A DNA stretch of 64,000 nt from Chondrosia reniformis (Eukaryota; Porifera; Demospongiae; Chondrillida; Chondrillidae). The translations under genes were made by a program, and so were the position numbers. Where the stretch lies: positions 6,649,884 to 6,713,883 of the forward strand of contig OX359199.1 in assembly GCA_947172415.1 (NCBI GenBank). The letters run 5' to 3'. Positions 26,901 to 39,913 of this stretch are shown piece by piece (the stretch's first letter is position 1; each line of letters begins with the position of its first letter). The notes under the pieces are model-generated. The model was given only the letters and a program-made list of their open reading frames with translations. It was not told where the DNA came from and ran no database searches.

Positions 26901-29900
26901 GTCTAGATGAGCTGGCCAAATTGGAAGAGGAAAGGAAATTAAGAGAATTGGTATGTCTTGATACTCCTACTCACTTCCCATTCAATTCATCTATCCAAGC
27001 TTCCGGTTTATAAGTTGTGTTCTATTAAAAGGCTGACAATTGGAGGGAGAGAGCTTTAGATATGATGATGGATGGACGCTTGGAAATCAATGCTGAAGAG
27101 GAGCTCCTAAAAGTACATAACTGTTATGGCAGTTTGCTGTTTACTTGCTAAAGTGTTTCTGTGTGTTCATGTACAAGGACTTGCCAAGGCCGTCTTACAT
27201 GAACAAGCCACCGGAGGCTCTAACTGAGGAAGAGATGCAGTTGGTGAGAGAATTTACTAAAAAGGAGGAAGCTCATGTTGAAGAGAGGGAAAAATATAAA
27301 AAGGTAAGCAAGACACCTTGCTGGGACCTCAGGAACTGTTATATGCTCCTCACTTGTGCATGCTTGTGGAGACATGTACTGTACAATATGCTATCTCATG
27401 TATGTTGGTTGCAGACCTTAGAAGCAGAGCTGAGGAGACTTCAAGAAGCCAATACGCAAGCATTCATTAATTTTGATGAGAAGCTGAAAGCTCATTTTTC
27501 TCAAAAAATAAGCTCAGAAATAGCCATCAACCAGGAGGAGCTAAAGATTCTTAGACTTGTAGTAGCTTTAATGATTGATGAAGAGACTAGCCTAAAGGAG
27601 AGCCAACTACATGGCAGATTGGAAGAGAAGAAATCCTCAAAAGTACATTACTACGTACTTTATTTAGCGAAAGGTTGTGAATTATACATATTAATCAAAT
27701 GCCTTGCGTCCTCTGCTTGCAGATAGCACTAGCTAGTTCTTTGACCACTGCAAGACAGATGGTTGACCAACTACAGCGAAGCTATGAGTTGAGTATGTCT
27801 GAAGACAAGGATCTTGACAAAGGCTTCAAGAAAGAGCTCTCTGATTGTGAACCATACACAGATCAATTGTATAAACTATATAAAAAGAGACCAAGGTTAG
27901 CAGCCATTTTAAATGTACGTACATATCTCATTCCTATGTGCATCTGTGTCTTCTTTAATTGAGGTACGTAATTTAACATTAAGCTTTTAATGGCTCTTTA
28001 GGGGTCAAAGGTTGAAGGTTGGAGGTGAAGGTGGTCTGTCACATGACCCTTCCTCTACCAACCCTTTTGCACAGCGACCCATCTCAGCTTTGGGTGGGAA
28101 GAAGGGTGGATTGGCTGCATTGGCTGAGCTGGACCACTCCTCTAATGCCCCTGATGGTGTGGATCGTGCCACATGGGATAGGCTGGTGGTTGCTAGGCAG
28201 AAGAAGTATGAAAGTGAGCAAAAGGTATACTCTACACTCATGCTGCATGCAAGCAACATGTAGTCCCTTGACCTTTGACCGGTCCTTCATCTGATTAGAT
28301 GAAGAGTTTAGCTCTTGAGCTTGCAGAGGTGAAGGCCTTTCATGACAGGCTTGCCAAAGAGGATGATTACCTTCAGCAGGATATACAAGACACATACAAG
28401 GAACTAAACAAGTGTGTATTTGTATCTCTTCTTAATCTCTACCCAAGTACGCGCAGTAGACTCATATGAACTTCTGTGGGCTTTACAAAATTGTCTACTG
28501 TGCCTAGTAGATATTGTACATACGTATGTGTCTGTTTACGTACGTATATACATAGGCTCCGTGAAGAGAAGGCTCGCAATGCTCTCAACCTAGAAGTTCA
28601 GTTCATATTGAAGCAAGGACAAGTGAGATGTTTGTGTACAGTTACGTACATAGGATATTATATATATATATGGAGATGTTTATGTTGCATGTTAGCTTAG
28701 ATGTAAATTTGTTTTTTGGTTCTATTTTGCCTTGCTCCCCTCTCAGGTTGAAGTGGAAACTGGAATATTCATACCAGATTTTTCAGATAGTATTCTTGTT
28801 CAGAGTAAACTTATAGAAGATCTCAACTCAGATATAAAGGTAAAAGTCCGCTTGTGCAATCCTACTGTCACATGATAGTCATGTGGTGGTGTAGAAGTTA
28901 GGTATATCACTATTGTGTAGTATAATACCAGTCTTTTAAGTTATATATGTACATCTAATGAAAAACATTACACTCAATTTGATCGGTAGTAAAGAATTTA
29001 AAATTTAAAATTAATGATTCCTACGTATATCTGTATGTGTTAGTGGTATACAAGGTTTACATAATTATTGACTATCCTATATGCACAGAACCTGGGAAAT
29101 GTAAAATTAAACATTATGGAAGAATGTAAGGAGTTTAAGAAAGGAATCCATATGTTGGAATGGTCAGTCTCCTTTAGTTAGGTCGCATACTGTACAAATA
29201 TATGCATACATACTATGTGTCTCTCATTTGGTCTTGTAGGGACCACAAACGTATCCGAATGGAGGCTGAGGACTTGTTAGCTAAATGTAAGGACATACAA
29301 AGCTTGAAGGTGACTAAGGAACTTCAAAAGCGCCTGACTGAAGGGGATCAGCAGCAGCGATCACAACAGCAAGAAAATGAAATCCTTGAAAAGACACTGA
29401 AACTCAATGAAGAGGTACGTATGTATGTGTATTCACAAGTGGACATCAAAGTGATGTTGTAGTTATGAAATTGACAATGGAATTCATCCATCCACAGATG
29501 TCCAAGAAAGCTGTGAAAGAAAAGAAAAGAGCTTTGGTTAAAGTTCAACAACAAGTTGAGGATAAGAGAAAAGAGAATTACGAACTGGAAAAACGTCTTA
29601 AAGAATTACAAGTGTGTGTTTTGGAGAGAAAGGAGATTGAAACCCTAGCTGGTATGTACTTATTTGTATACATACGTACATATTATATTTTGGGGGTCCA
29701 GCAGCTGTGTAGTCCGAATGCTTATGATATTAGAATATGTACATTGTATAGCCAGTTTGTCTTTTAAAGGCACAATTTAATGCATATGTTTCTCCATTAC
29801 AAAGGTGTTTCCCCAACCGAAGCTCATGCTGAAGTAAAGATGAAAGACATTGTGCTTAGACGTCGTCTGGTGGAGATGGCCAAATCTCAAGCTCAAGAAA

Positions 29901-29974
29901 TAGCTCTTCTGAAGGCCGAACTGGAAAGACTGAGAATGCGGACCTTCCCAGCCTTAGTGCAAATCGATAACTAA
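20919..29974 (+). CDS. CFAP43: Cilia- and flagella-associated protein 43
   Basis: I traced 33 exons, all in phase, giving 1724 residues (human about 1665). The first is 20919-20947, the second 21032-21285 and the last 29805-29974. The N-terminal half is WD40-like propellers (GDLIFPEDGQLLYGSGNTL, YIHLEFSRSGNHLLAVSG, SGSADGKLRLSD). After about residue 740 it becomes charged coiled coil with CFAP43 signatures: DIEKLERHEFILNTEEY, KRQCWDEMMVKGK, NPLLYNQFDL, QIILLQDCIYNIK and NAPDGVDRATWDRL. With CFAP44 it forms the tether/tether-head complex that holds inner dynein arm I1 to the axoneme. CFAP44 itself was considered and fits less well. The donor at 25780 is GC (AAG|GCAAGT). A tRNA gene lies in the intron 24509-24685. 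Many donors are GTACGT. Confidence 0.95.
24553..24624 (+). tRNA. tRNA-Pro (AGG) inside a CFAP43 intron
   Basis: The acceptor arms GGCCTGT and ACAGGCC pair perfectly. The D-arm/A-box is TGGTCTAGCGG and the anticodon arm is CTCGC-TTAGGGT-GCGAG, with anticodon AGG. The T-arm is CCGGG-TTCAACT-CCCGG. It is followed by a T-run terminator beginning at 24625. No tRNA intron is present. It is transcribed in the same direction as the host gene, by Pol III. Confidence 0.95.
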
Positions 29975-30539
29975 CTCCATCCTTTCTGACACATCCTTTA
30001 TATATACAGTGTGTTATTTGTGTTTGATTAATATGTACTTGATCACTTTTGGATGTATTGGAACTTCATGTACTTAGAGCTCTCTCAATATACATCAAAT
30101 TTGCAGTGGTTGTTCAAGAAGACTGGCTCGTTTTCCAAAATTTGATAAATACCTATAGAGTGTTTTAAATACAATTGTTGCCGAATCTCAATAAATTAGT
30201 ATACTCTCTATAGAGTCTACTAGGCATATACATGTGATTGTTGATAAGCCATGTGGTGTAGCTTAAAATCTGCTAGTAATTGTACCTGGATATACTTGTT
30301 ATCCAATAATATACAAGAGTATACTAAACGTTTATAGATTGATGCAATAAGTTGGGTTATCTTAAACATAACCATGCAAATCTCATATCATTATCATCAA
30401 TTAATTAGAATTGTACCATTGCACAACGATCATTCTTCTTTGACAATATAATTATTAATAAAAAAAATGTTCAAATAAATAGTTCATGAGACACTTTGCT
30501 CTTCGCTTTGTTTCTTCTCCTTTTGAGTGGTTACAGTTA
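29975..30539. other. AT-rich 3' flank of CFAP43
   Basis: Contains AATAAA-type signals (near 30189) and AT-rich sequence. No gene is seen. Confidence 0.5.
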
Positions 30540-31430
30540 CTGTACTTCTTTTCGCATCACTTTACCGAGCGTAAAGTCGATCCCAGGGCACACCACGAGG
30601 AGGTAGAAGTACTTCGTGCCCCAAAAATTGTTTTCAACTCTGTTTGACACTTCCACTACTTGCGTCGTAAGAGAAGCTGCTCGGGAGCGATCCGGCGTAC
30701 CTGACCGTCCTATGACCAGTTACTAGTCTTGCCCTGCCTCACGCTGCGGACAGAACAAGCCCGACCCTGGCGGACCACAAACTCCCACCAATGAGAATCA
30801 TCATGTGCACACAACGCAGCTTGAGAGCACTGTACACAGACTTTAGCTCATTGGGATCGGCCAGGTTGCTTTAGAGTAGGGACCCATCGATGAACTATAA
30901 GAAAAAAATTAGAGAATATGTAATAAACAACGTACAGCGTACATATACATATACATACGTAGGATATACATAAACATTTGAGCACAAAATTCCAATTGCA
31001 AATGCAAATGCCTTCCAAACCAACCTGATGTGGCAGCCTACAATAGCTTCCTGACCGACTACGTAGTGGCACTGGACCCACGCTCCTCCAGGTACGGGTC
31101 GTATAGTGAGAATCCGCAAGTGCCAATTTAACACACAAGCAGGATTAATAGTGAGATACATCTCCAGGCACTAACCCATAGGTAGAGAGACCACCCCACT
31201 ATACGAACACCGATGACCCTTTGTCGCATGGTACCATGGTCGTGCTCCTACCACGGTTTTCGCATCGATCTACGCAAGCATAGACCTCCAGAGTTGATGG
31301 CCCGTAGGCCGATGAGACCGAAACTTTTCTTCGTCTATTAAGGGGAAAATTGGCGGGATAGGCGGACCCTGATGTAAAATCGCTCTGTAATGACGTCACT
31401 TTTGTCTTATCCTACGAGGCTTCAAGCTCG
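30540..31430 (-). pseudogene. GC-richer block with broken coding potential, unrecognised
   Basis: This block is visibly richer in G and C than its flanks and carries several protein-like open stretches on the minus strand: 31399-31205 (NRRRKVSVSSAYGPSTLEVY), 31163-31025 (RPVPGGAWVQCHYVVGQE), 30865-30775 (ELKSVYSALKLRCVHMMILI) and 30705-30545 (VENNFWGTKYFYLLVVCPG). They do not join into one clean model: there is no good ATG, frames change and stops intervene. The + strand also has short open frames. It may be a decayed gene or retrocopy, part of an unrecognised gene, or a transposon relic. No family is claimed. Confidence 0.3.
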
Positions 31431-32842
31431 ATCAGGAGCAATTGTCAATCTAGTAAAGGATGCAAGACTGAAGTATATATATATACAAAATGTACCCCAA
31501 TATACCTTTTGACTATTCTCCAGCTGAACTATGTATATGCTATATAAGACTTTCGGACTCTGGAAACATAATAGCTACATGTCCATATTAGTAAATGTCA
31601 TATTGTGTATATACTTGCAAAGGAAATTATTATTTACAGCAATTCAATGCTAAATTAGATTTAGCTTTAAGAGATTGAAGTTGTTTAGTTGCCTTTCTTT
31701 TTCACTTTAAGATGTGTACCACACACCAGCTATATTTGTTTAACCAGCTGTGTTAATGTTCTACATCTATAATAAATCAATCAGTTGTATATATCCTGCA
31801 GCCGTTTCTATGGCAATGTTTTATAGGTGTTGCCATGGTAATTTGTACTTTAGAATCTCTTAGTTTTAAATGGTGTCAGACAAATTTTCTTTCATGTTGA
31901 CTATCATATTATTCTTGGAGTTGTCTATCTACCCAGCTAGGCCAATAAAAAGTGCTTTTCAGCCATGTTTATAGGCTATAAGTTTCAGTTTTGTTCCAAT
32001 AGAACTAGTGTTATAGCTTTCAAAATTTTGTACAATTAGCTCCTTGGCCATGTACACTGCAGCCATTTTTAATAGGCCAATTCTCTCAATTAGTCCAAAT
32101 CTCTCTATGTCAAATAAGTGTAGCTAGCTGTATGTGTTTCATAGTAACCCTCCTACCAAATTTGGCTGAAATACATTTTCATCAGGTTTTACTTATAAAT
32201 AATTAGTTGACAATTAATGCATAAATGTGTTAGATAATTAGATATTATACAGGTAGTATTAATGGCTCCAAGTCAAGCAAATTCTGTATTGAACACACTT
32301 TTTATGGTATCTAGTACTCATTCCTGCTACAATTAAATCAAGTCTTAGTTATGAACTACTCTAAAATACAATAGAGTTGCTGAATCCTTCCCTATAAGAA
32401 ATTCCAACTGCTATAATTTGAGTATATAGCATGTCAGCATTCTTTGTGTAATTATCATTTAAGATATTTGTTATTGCCCCGAAACATTTCATGACAAACA
32501 ATCTCAACCAGAACATTCTAATGAATTTCTCTAATTAGTAGACAATAACAAGAGAACAAGAGAAACAGCAGGGTCAAGCTCAAATCATTTCAGTAACAAT
32601 CCTATGACAGGGAATGACATTTGTTATCATAGCTACATTTCAATAACAACTTTTCATCTTAACAATTACTATTTTATTAAGATTTTGCACCTTCAGAAGT
32701 AACATCCAGGTAGTGTGTTCAATCAATTCATTCTTTTAAAAGTTTTATTTAACTTAAAGAATGTGCAAGTGGCATTGTAAAGAGAATGTCAACATACTGG
32801 AAGATATGCATATAACTGTCACTTGGTTGCCATGGTAATGAT
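31431..32842. other. Intergenic, no gene seen
   Basis: AT-rich with no long open frame or splice-consistent exons. It holds X-box-like palindromes at 31829-31842 and 32826-32839 (GTTGCCATGGTAAT), and GTTTCTATGGCAAT at 31804-31817. Confidence 0.5.
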
Positions 32843-35800
32843 CTATTCATTGTAGCCAAAGGCATCCATTCCTTTGTCAAGCAGTGCAGTACTAGAGCTT
32901 GCTAGCAGCTGCAACATGTGCTCTAAGTCTGTCTTGTTAAATTCCTATACGTACAAAAGGATAAATCCTCATGACATATACTACTGAATAGAGTGAATAT
33001 ATAGAGTATAAATTTGGGAAATGTTTGTGTGTGAAATTGTCCTGTCAAAATATTTTCATGGCCTGGGCCAAACACAAATTATGTTAACAACAAATTTGAG
33101 TAGTTAGGTCGAGTATACTTGATATATGAATAAACATACATATAAACTGAACGTGTAACATTTCGCATGAGAAAGGGTTACCTTGTACAACTGATACTTC
33201 TCTTCCACAATTACATCAGCCAATCGAAGGCACTATGTACATAAAGTGACATACATGCATATTACAGATTGAACTAGTCCTATAGGTAGAGTATGTAACA
33301 TACGGCTTTAAAATCTTCGGTGGAATGAAGCACTTTGTGTAAAAGGAAACAGACTTGAGGAAGATATAGCTTTCTTAAACACTTCATTTCGCTTGTTCGC
33401 CTATCTGAAGTGCTGCCATCCAGTTCCATTGCCTCACTTAACCATCCATTTGGTGGAAGAAGAAGCACATTAAAGAGGACACTCTGAGTTTCCTGGAGAC
33501 ATTAGAAGGTTTAAATTTCAAATCTAATCCAATCAACACAGATTAATCGGTAATGACAAACTACAGCCATTGACATTTGCACAACCCCACTTAGGCGGTG
33601 TTGTCTATCAGTGTCTTATGAAAACCTTTCTCTAACATTAAGTGATTCAGGATTAACAAATGTAGTAATTTTACTACTATATTTAGCTATTTACTACTAT
33701 ACATAGCTATTTACTACTATATTTAGCTATTTACTACTATATTTAGCTATTTACTACTATATTTAGCTATTTACTACTATACATAGCTATTTACTACTAT
33801 ATTTAGCTATTTACTACTATACATAGCTATTTACTACTATATTTAGCTATTTACTACTATACATAGCTGTGTATGTACTAAGTGCTGACTTACATGAGTA
33901 ATATTGCCCAAATCAATCAACCACTGTTTATATTCCTTATGATACTGGACCAACTGCCCTTTGTACTTCAACTTTTCTTGATAGGAATCATGTACAGGTT
34001 TAGGTGGTGCTGTCTACATACATACACTCAAAAGATTAAGAACAAGAATTGTGGTACATTAATGCATCCCATCTCACATGTAATCCTATTGCCACAGGTA
34101 TAGGTAGCCTTATTACATGGGGAAATGTGCATATTGCCACAGGTATAGGTAGCCTTATTACATGGGGAAATGTGCATATTGCCACAGGTATAGGTAGCCT
34201 TATTACATGGGGAAATGTGCATATTGCCACAGGTATAGGTAGCCTTATTACATGGGGAAATGTGCATACTGTGTACCTAAGTTAACACCTATTTTTGTTT
34301 ACCGGTTGCTCTCCAGTATAGAACCGAAGCCAGTCACTGAAGCTATGCTGGGCATTCTGAGAGTAGGTAGAAACAAAAGAGCTTCAAAAAGTGTGAAAAG
34401 TAAACAATATCTGTTAACTTTATCACAATTGTGTTATGCAATTTCTGGACCCTTGAACAAATAACTTACAAAATAAGCTTTCAAGGACATATATTCATCA
34501 ATGGCCTTCAAAATTTCTGAAGGAATTTCTACCTCCTTCTTCCCTTCACTTAAACAAGGAATGGTGTCTTCTGGTAGATCCATGAAAACTGTTCTAGCTG
34601 ATCCATACTTCTTTGTGACTACAAACAAGCAAGATGCATGGATAAATGAAAGCATAGTTTGGCAGAAGCTTGGTCATGCATACTGAGAAACATCCGGACA
34701 AGTCTGTTACTCTGTATCAGCAACTCATCACGCTGTGTCTTGTCAAATTGAAGCCATGACAACACTTGTATCATCTTTTTGTCTTCCTCTGTTGGTTTAA
34801 TGATCAGATCCGTGGTGACAGGACTAGACAATATATCCACATTACATACGTCCTCCACGACCCTCTTTGTACAAGCCAACATGTCCAAACCTACATCAGA
34901 ACAGTCAAGACACCATTAGCACAAGTCAAACCTGCTTGACTCACCTAATCCTCTTACCTGCATGCAAACCCCTCTCCATACACTCTCCTTGCTGGGAGGG
35001 ATCTGTGATACCTACAGGACGTGTACATGTACGTATACAGAGTTCATGCTAGTGTGTTGCCATGGTAACTAACGCTTCAAAAGGCTGGCATAACAAGTCA
35101 CTTGCAGGTCAGGTGGTAAAGTTGCGCAATACACAGCAACCAGAGAATACATTATCTTGTGCTCCCTGATAAGATACTAAACAAACAGTAAACAAGTAAA
35201 TAACCAATTACAGCACATCTCCCCACAGGTTGTGGAGTGGTTAAACAGTTTACATACATCCACAAAAGCCTTCATGACAGCAGCATAGTGCTTCTCATTG
35301 ATTATGACTCCCAAGTGACGGATAAACTGAACGACATGAGCCTACAGGGAAGTTAACGGCCTTTAACTCAAAAATCTACTGACCAGCAGCTAACACTAAC
35401 CATGAACCGGAGCAGATTAGGGGTCACCCTATCAGTGCCCAACCACAAGTACATTTCAGACAGCAGACCTAGGTATATAAGTGGGTAAGGCCTGTCACAA
35501 TACTACAGATACTCAGTGCGTACATGAACATGCCTGCTAGATCTCCTTTAATGATGTACTCTTGCACAACATGGTAGGGGTCTGCTGACTGGACCTTAAT
35601 AACCTACAGACATTATATAACAACCATAGACATAGTAACATGTACATATATGAATATACATATTAAACATATGCTACGTATAGATGGTTGGAGGATATAG
35701 GGATGGTTGGAGGATATAGGGATGGTTGGAGGACGTAGGGATGAATACGACATACTTCAAAAGGTGATGATTTCAAGTCTTCAAAAACATTTTCAAGTGA

Positions 35801-38800
35801 CATGCTACATTCGAATGGCAAATTATAAATAGTCAATATATAGAGCTACATAAACACTGCTCATGTTACAAACAGGAATGCCTGAAGATTGTATAATAAT
35901 TGAAGGAAATGTTAGTTCTACATACTACGTACAGAAATCAAGGGTATAATTTTACAAGGTATTACATAACAGTATTAAATGGGTGACGTACTACTGATCC
36001 CAGTATTCCCCAGGAAGATCTGCTAGCTTCCGTCTGCCTCTAAAAACAACACTCCTCAGCTCCTGTTCCAGTGCAATGTCCACCATCACTTTAACATAGG
36101 CCCACAAGTGATCATACCATGTCTGACAAACGGGCAGGATCTGAGGGGAAGGGAGAGAGATTGGTGTGCCTGACATGCAGGTGACACACAGGTGGGTGAG
36201 GAAGTGGTAGAATAGACGTGATGGTTGACCTGCTTAAGGTTCCCACACTGCGCTGCATAAACAGCTCTCTCATGCGCATCAAATCCGGGCTATAAAGAAA
36301 GAAAATGATTAAGTGAAATGAATCCATCAATCTACAAACAGACAGACAGACCTCTTTAGACATCTCCCAGGCAGTCAGTTTCCAGACATCCCTGAACTTG
36401 TTTCCACAGGGTAATTTTACTGTTCTCTCATCAGAGGCTTGAAGGGAGAGGTGCAGTGATAAAATACTTGAGCTGGTAAATGTTCTAGTGTCCTACTTAC
36501 CTGCCATTGTCTTGTTGTAGTAGTTTGGATCATGATGTAGCTGCCATCCGTCCAGTGATGCAGCCTTCCACGGCTGACCAATCTTCATGCAAACCTCCTG
36601 TGCCTGAACCAGCCATCTTGTATGAATATGCTTCTCAGAAGATACATACAATATACTCAAGGTACCTTTTCAATCTTGCCTGCTCGTATGCATATGAAGA
36701 GATAACTCATCAGCGTCTCATCATCTTCCTGTACATAGCATTTAGCACTGAGTGACACACAGTGACTAGGAGCACATGGACAGCTCACTCTATCAATATC
36801 TGCCAACTGTTTCTTCTCCCGTAACACAGCATCTGGATCCTGTGGAATGAGATAGATTGAGTGGGGGTGTGTGTGTGTGCGTGGGTGTGTGAGGAGTGAG
36901 TGGGTGTGTGAGGAGTGAGTGGGTGTGTGAGGGGTGAGTGGGTGTGTGAGTGGGTGTGTGAGGAGTGAGTGGGTGTGTGAATGGGTGTGTGTGCTTTCTT
37001 ATATTCACCATTTTTGTCACACGATTTTGATTGACAGACTTGGAGACTTCAGTCATCTTCAGAGAAGCTAGGGTGTTATCCCACCTCAAGGATTCAGACA
37101 GGTAGTTGACCTGGATAGGGAACTTGTCCACCGCTGGACTTGCCATGTTCTCTAGCCAATGGAGTATGATCTACAACACATAAAGGAATGGTCTATCACA
37201 GGATTGCCACATCAAAAAATGGCCGACTAACAGAAGTATGCTAAAAATGTCCACCTACCATTGCTTGCTTAAATGAAGAGTCTCTATCCAAGAGGTGTTT
37301 CAGCGCTTGCAGTTCACTTCTAGTTACCTATACAGTACCAAAATCATCTCTTCAAACATGGAAACTGAAATTCACCAAAAACCCCTTTCTGAGCATTTTA
37401 AGGGGAAAACCCTTTACAGCTCACATGTACGGGTCCTTAAAATGAAGACACTAACTTGTTTGTCTGCACTGCCATCTTCCATGGCTTCTTTGGCTGACAG
37501 CCGTTCACTTAATTAACCGAGGAAGACAAGAGAGAAAACAGCTGAAGACGCAATATTAAAGAGCTCAAGATAACTACAGTAAAGAACCTGTATAATTCTT
37601 GAATTATCTCCCAAGTGTACATCTCACGTAGTGCAGTGCTGTGCCATTCACCATATGTCTCATTACTGCAGAGAAAGAGTTGAGAAACTGACGAGTTACT
37701 TGATAAGAAGACACAAACAGAATAGTGTGTTCCACGTACAGTGGTTCCTGTCTAACTCCTCTTCCCAATAGTTGCTCAATCTCTTTAGCAAAGGACTCAC
37801 ATTCCTGAGCAAAGTACCAAAGATTGGTAAATCAAGGAATATCAGTTCAATTGTACACTAGACTATACGTACATTGCCATGGGAATACATTTGTAAGACC
37901 TATCACTTCACTACATATCTGTAGTTACAGACAGTCAATTGAGTCATCTTAAAGGATCAATAGATGAATAAAAATTGGAAATTGGGTTGCACGATGGCTT
38001 TCTCTGTAGTACCTTTTTATATAAATCGATAAGTGACGTGATATCAACATCAGGTCCACTGATGAAATGGTCGTGAAATTGAAAGAAGAGATCCTCAGCT
38101 AACAATCAAAGAGATAATTCCAGACCAGTAAAATAGCAAGTTTCATGCATCCTATAAATAGTACTAAAACCCATCTCTTAACTAAGTACTTTACATTCTA
38201 TTATCTATAGTCATATTATTCTAAGTCATTATAATTGTAATTTATATATTATTAAGCTAACCAGTACTTTACAGAATGATGAAAGTGACTGTGTCTTACT
38301 TAAATTTTGTGTAGGTTTGTTGGCCAATGATGATGTGTCATAGAAGCTTGATCTATTGTGGTCAAATGTTCCAATAGAAGGACGCTCAGATAACGGAGTA
38401 TATGTATCCTTTATAGACCATGTGGTGAAAATAAAAGAGAGACAGGTGAGGTGTAGGGAGACAGGTGAGGTGTAGGGAGACAGGTGAGGTGTAGGGAGAG
38501 AGGTGAGGTGTAGGGAGAGAGGTGAGGTGTAGGGAGACAGGTGAGGTGTAGGGAGACAGGTGAGGTGTAGGGAGACAGGTGAGGTGTAGGGAGAGAGGTG
38601 AGGTGTAGGGAGACAGGTGAGGTGTAGGGAGACAGATGAGGTGTAGGGAGATAGGTGAGGTGTAGGGAGACAGGTGAGGTGTAGGGAGAGAGGTGAGGTG
38701 TAGGGAGAGAGGTGAGGTGTAGGGAGAGAGGTGAGGTGTAGGGAGACAGGTGAGGTGTAGGGAGAGAGGTGAGGTGTAGGGAGGTAAATACTCACTCTAG

Positions 38801-39683
38801 TTTGAGTTTGGTCGAGAGTGGAGTCCGGAACATCAAATGTTTGTGTGAGTCCTGTCTGGTCCATTATTTGTAGTGACATCTGAAAGGAATAGCATATTGC
38901 AACATAGTTAGGAGGAAAACCCTGTACCATCTCTCATTAGTACACCCCACCCTACAAAATATATCCTAATCTGTATATCAATTACTAACAGCTGCTGGAG
39001 TACCAGCGGACAACGTAGACATGTGTTCCTCTGATGCATGGTGGGCGGTTGGCATGAAGAGACTAGTTTCTGTAGTAATGGCCTTTGGATCACTGATTGA
39101 GTCTACCATTTCAGAAAATTGCGTCATTGCTAAGCAATAGAAGAAAATTAACAGCAGCACAATTAAGCAATAAAAGGCCAACTCGAGAAATAGATTATTT
39201 TGAGCAATAAAATGTCTACTTACACTTGTGCATTTGCTCTTCAAGCAATGAAGAAGTTGGCATTGTTCGTCTCAAAACACGAGATTGAGGTGTCTACCCG
39301 CAATGACAAATGACAGAGAACATAAGCAAGCTATCGCACTAGCACTCGATATACACAGGCTCATCGTACCCCGCTTCTTGCTACTGCAGGACTGTACATC
39401 TTTAAAGGAACTTTGGGCAACCTGAAGATATTAAACATTGATAAAATATATAGATCATATTCTGGTAGTTATTCCGTACAAATATGTTTCTGTTACGTCA
39501 ACTGCAGCACTGCTCTCGTGTAGTTTTCCTTCGGCTTTGAGCTAAAAGAGATTAAATAATTGGGATACGTATATATTCCAATGACCATCTTATCACTAAA
39601 GAACAGCTTACACTCCATAATTCCGCACCGGAGCTCGGAATTTCACTCCTATCACTGGTAAATAGCAGACTGTCCTCCGCCAT
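32843..39683 (-). CDS. NUP107: Nuclear pore protein NUP107
   Basis: About 32 small exons from MAEDSLLFTSDRSEIPSS (39683) to the stop at 32843. The N-terminal exons are Ser/Thr-rich and disordered. The helical core follows: FFQFHDHFISGPDVDITSL (about 38090), EDDETLMSYLFICIRAGKI (about 36720), LPVCQTWYDHLWAYVKVMVD (about 36135), IREHKIMYSLVAVYCATLPP (about 35160) and MIQVLSWLQFDKTQRDELLI (about 34780). The C-terminus reads KLYLPQVCFLLHKVLHST (about 33350) and ends ALLDKGMDAFGYNE. These match human NUP107 in order. NUP107 is a scaffold subunit of the Y-complex, binding NUP133 through its C-terminal helices. Exon edges were not all verified to the base. Several introns carry minisatellites. Confidence 0.93.
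33665..33868. repeat. 20-bp minisatellite in a NUP107 intron
   Basis: About ten units of TATTTACTACTATATTTAGC, with ACATAGC variants of the same unit interspersed. It lies between the exons at about 33300-33492 and 33893-34015. Confidence 0.9.
34088..34270. repeat. 45-bp minisatellite, four copies, in a NUP107 intron
   Basis: Four near-identical units containing TTGCCACAGGTATAGGTAGC and CATGGGGAAATGTGCATA. Because 45 is divisible by 3, the array is open in several frames; those ORFs are artefacts. Confidence 0.9.
36857..36993. repeat. GT/GAGT-rich simple repeat in a NUP107 intron
   Basis: Repeated GAGTGGGTGTGTGAGGAGT and pure GT runs. It lies in the intron between the exons encoding DKFPIQVNYL and DPDAVLREKK. 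Confidence 0.85.
38440..38784. repeat. 19-bp minisatellite, about 18 copies, in a NUP107 intron
   Basis: The unit GGTGAGGTGTAGGGAGACA alternates with GGGAGAGA variants. Read on the transcribed strand it is CT/CACC-rich. The 233-residue minus frame across it is an artefact. It ends just before the donor of the exon at about 38799. Confidence 0.9.
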
Positions 39684-39913
39684 TTTAAACTTGGTGAATA
39701 CTCTTAAAAATTCACTGGGGCTCGGGTCTTCTGATTTTTGGGACTAGCGAAAGTTGGCCAAGCTGGTATAGAATTAACAATCAGCAATGATATTTGTATA
39801 GACAACAAAAGTTAAACTGCAGTAGTTTCATATGTGCAAAGCTATTATATGAATGTGTGTTATAGGTACACATGATTAATTTACAAAAAGCAGGAATAGT
39901 AGTGAGTCTTTAT

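Noticed and set aside
20919..29974. CFAP44 as the identity of the WD40/coiled-coil gene
   Set aside because: The linker LERHEFILNTEEY, CWDEMMVKG and LLYNQFDL blocks fit CFAP43 rather than CFAP44.
38229..38930. A 233-residue minus frame rich in SLHLTCLPTP
   Set aside because: Read-through of the 19-bp minisatellite between two NUP107 exons.
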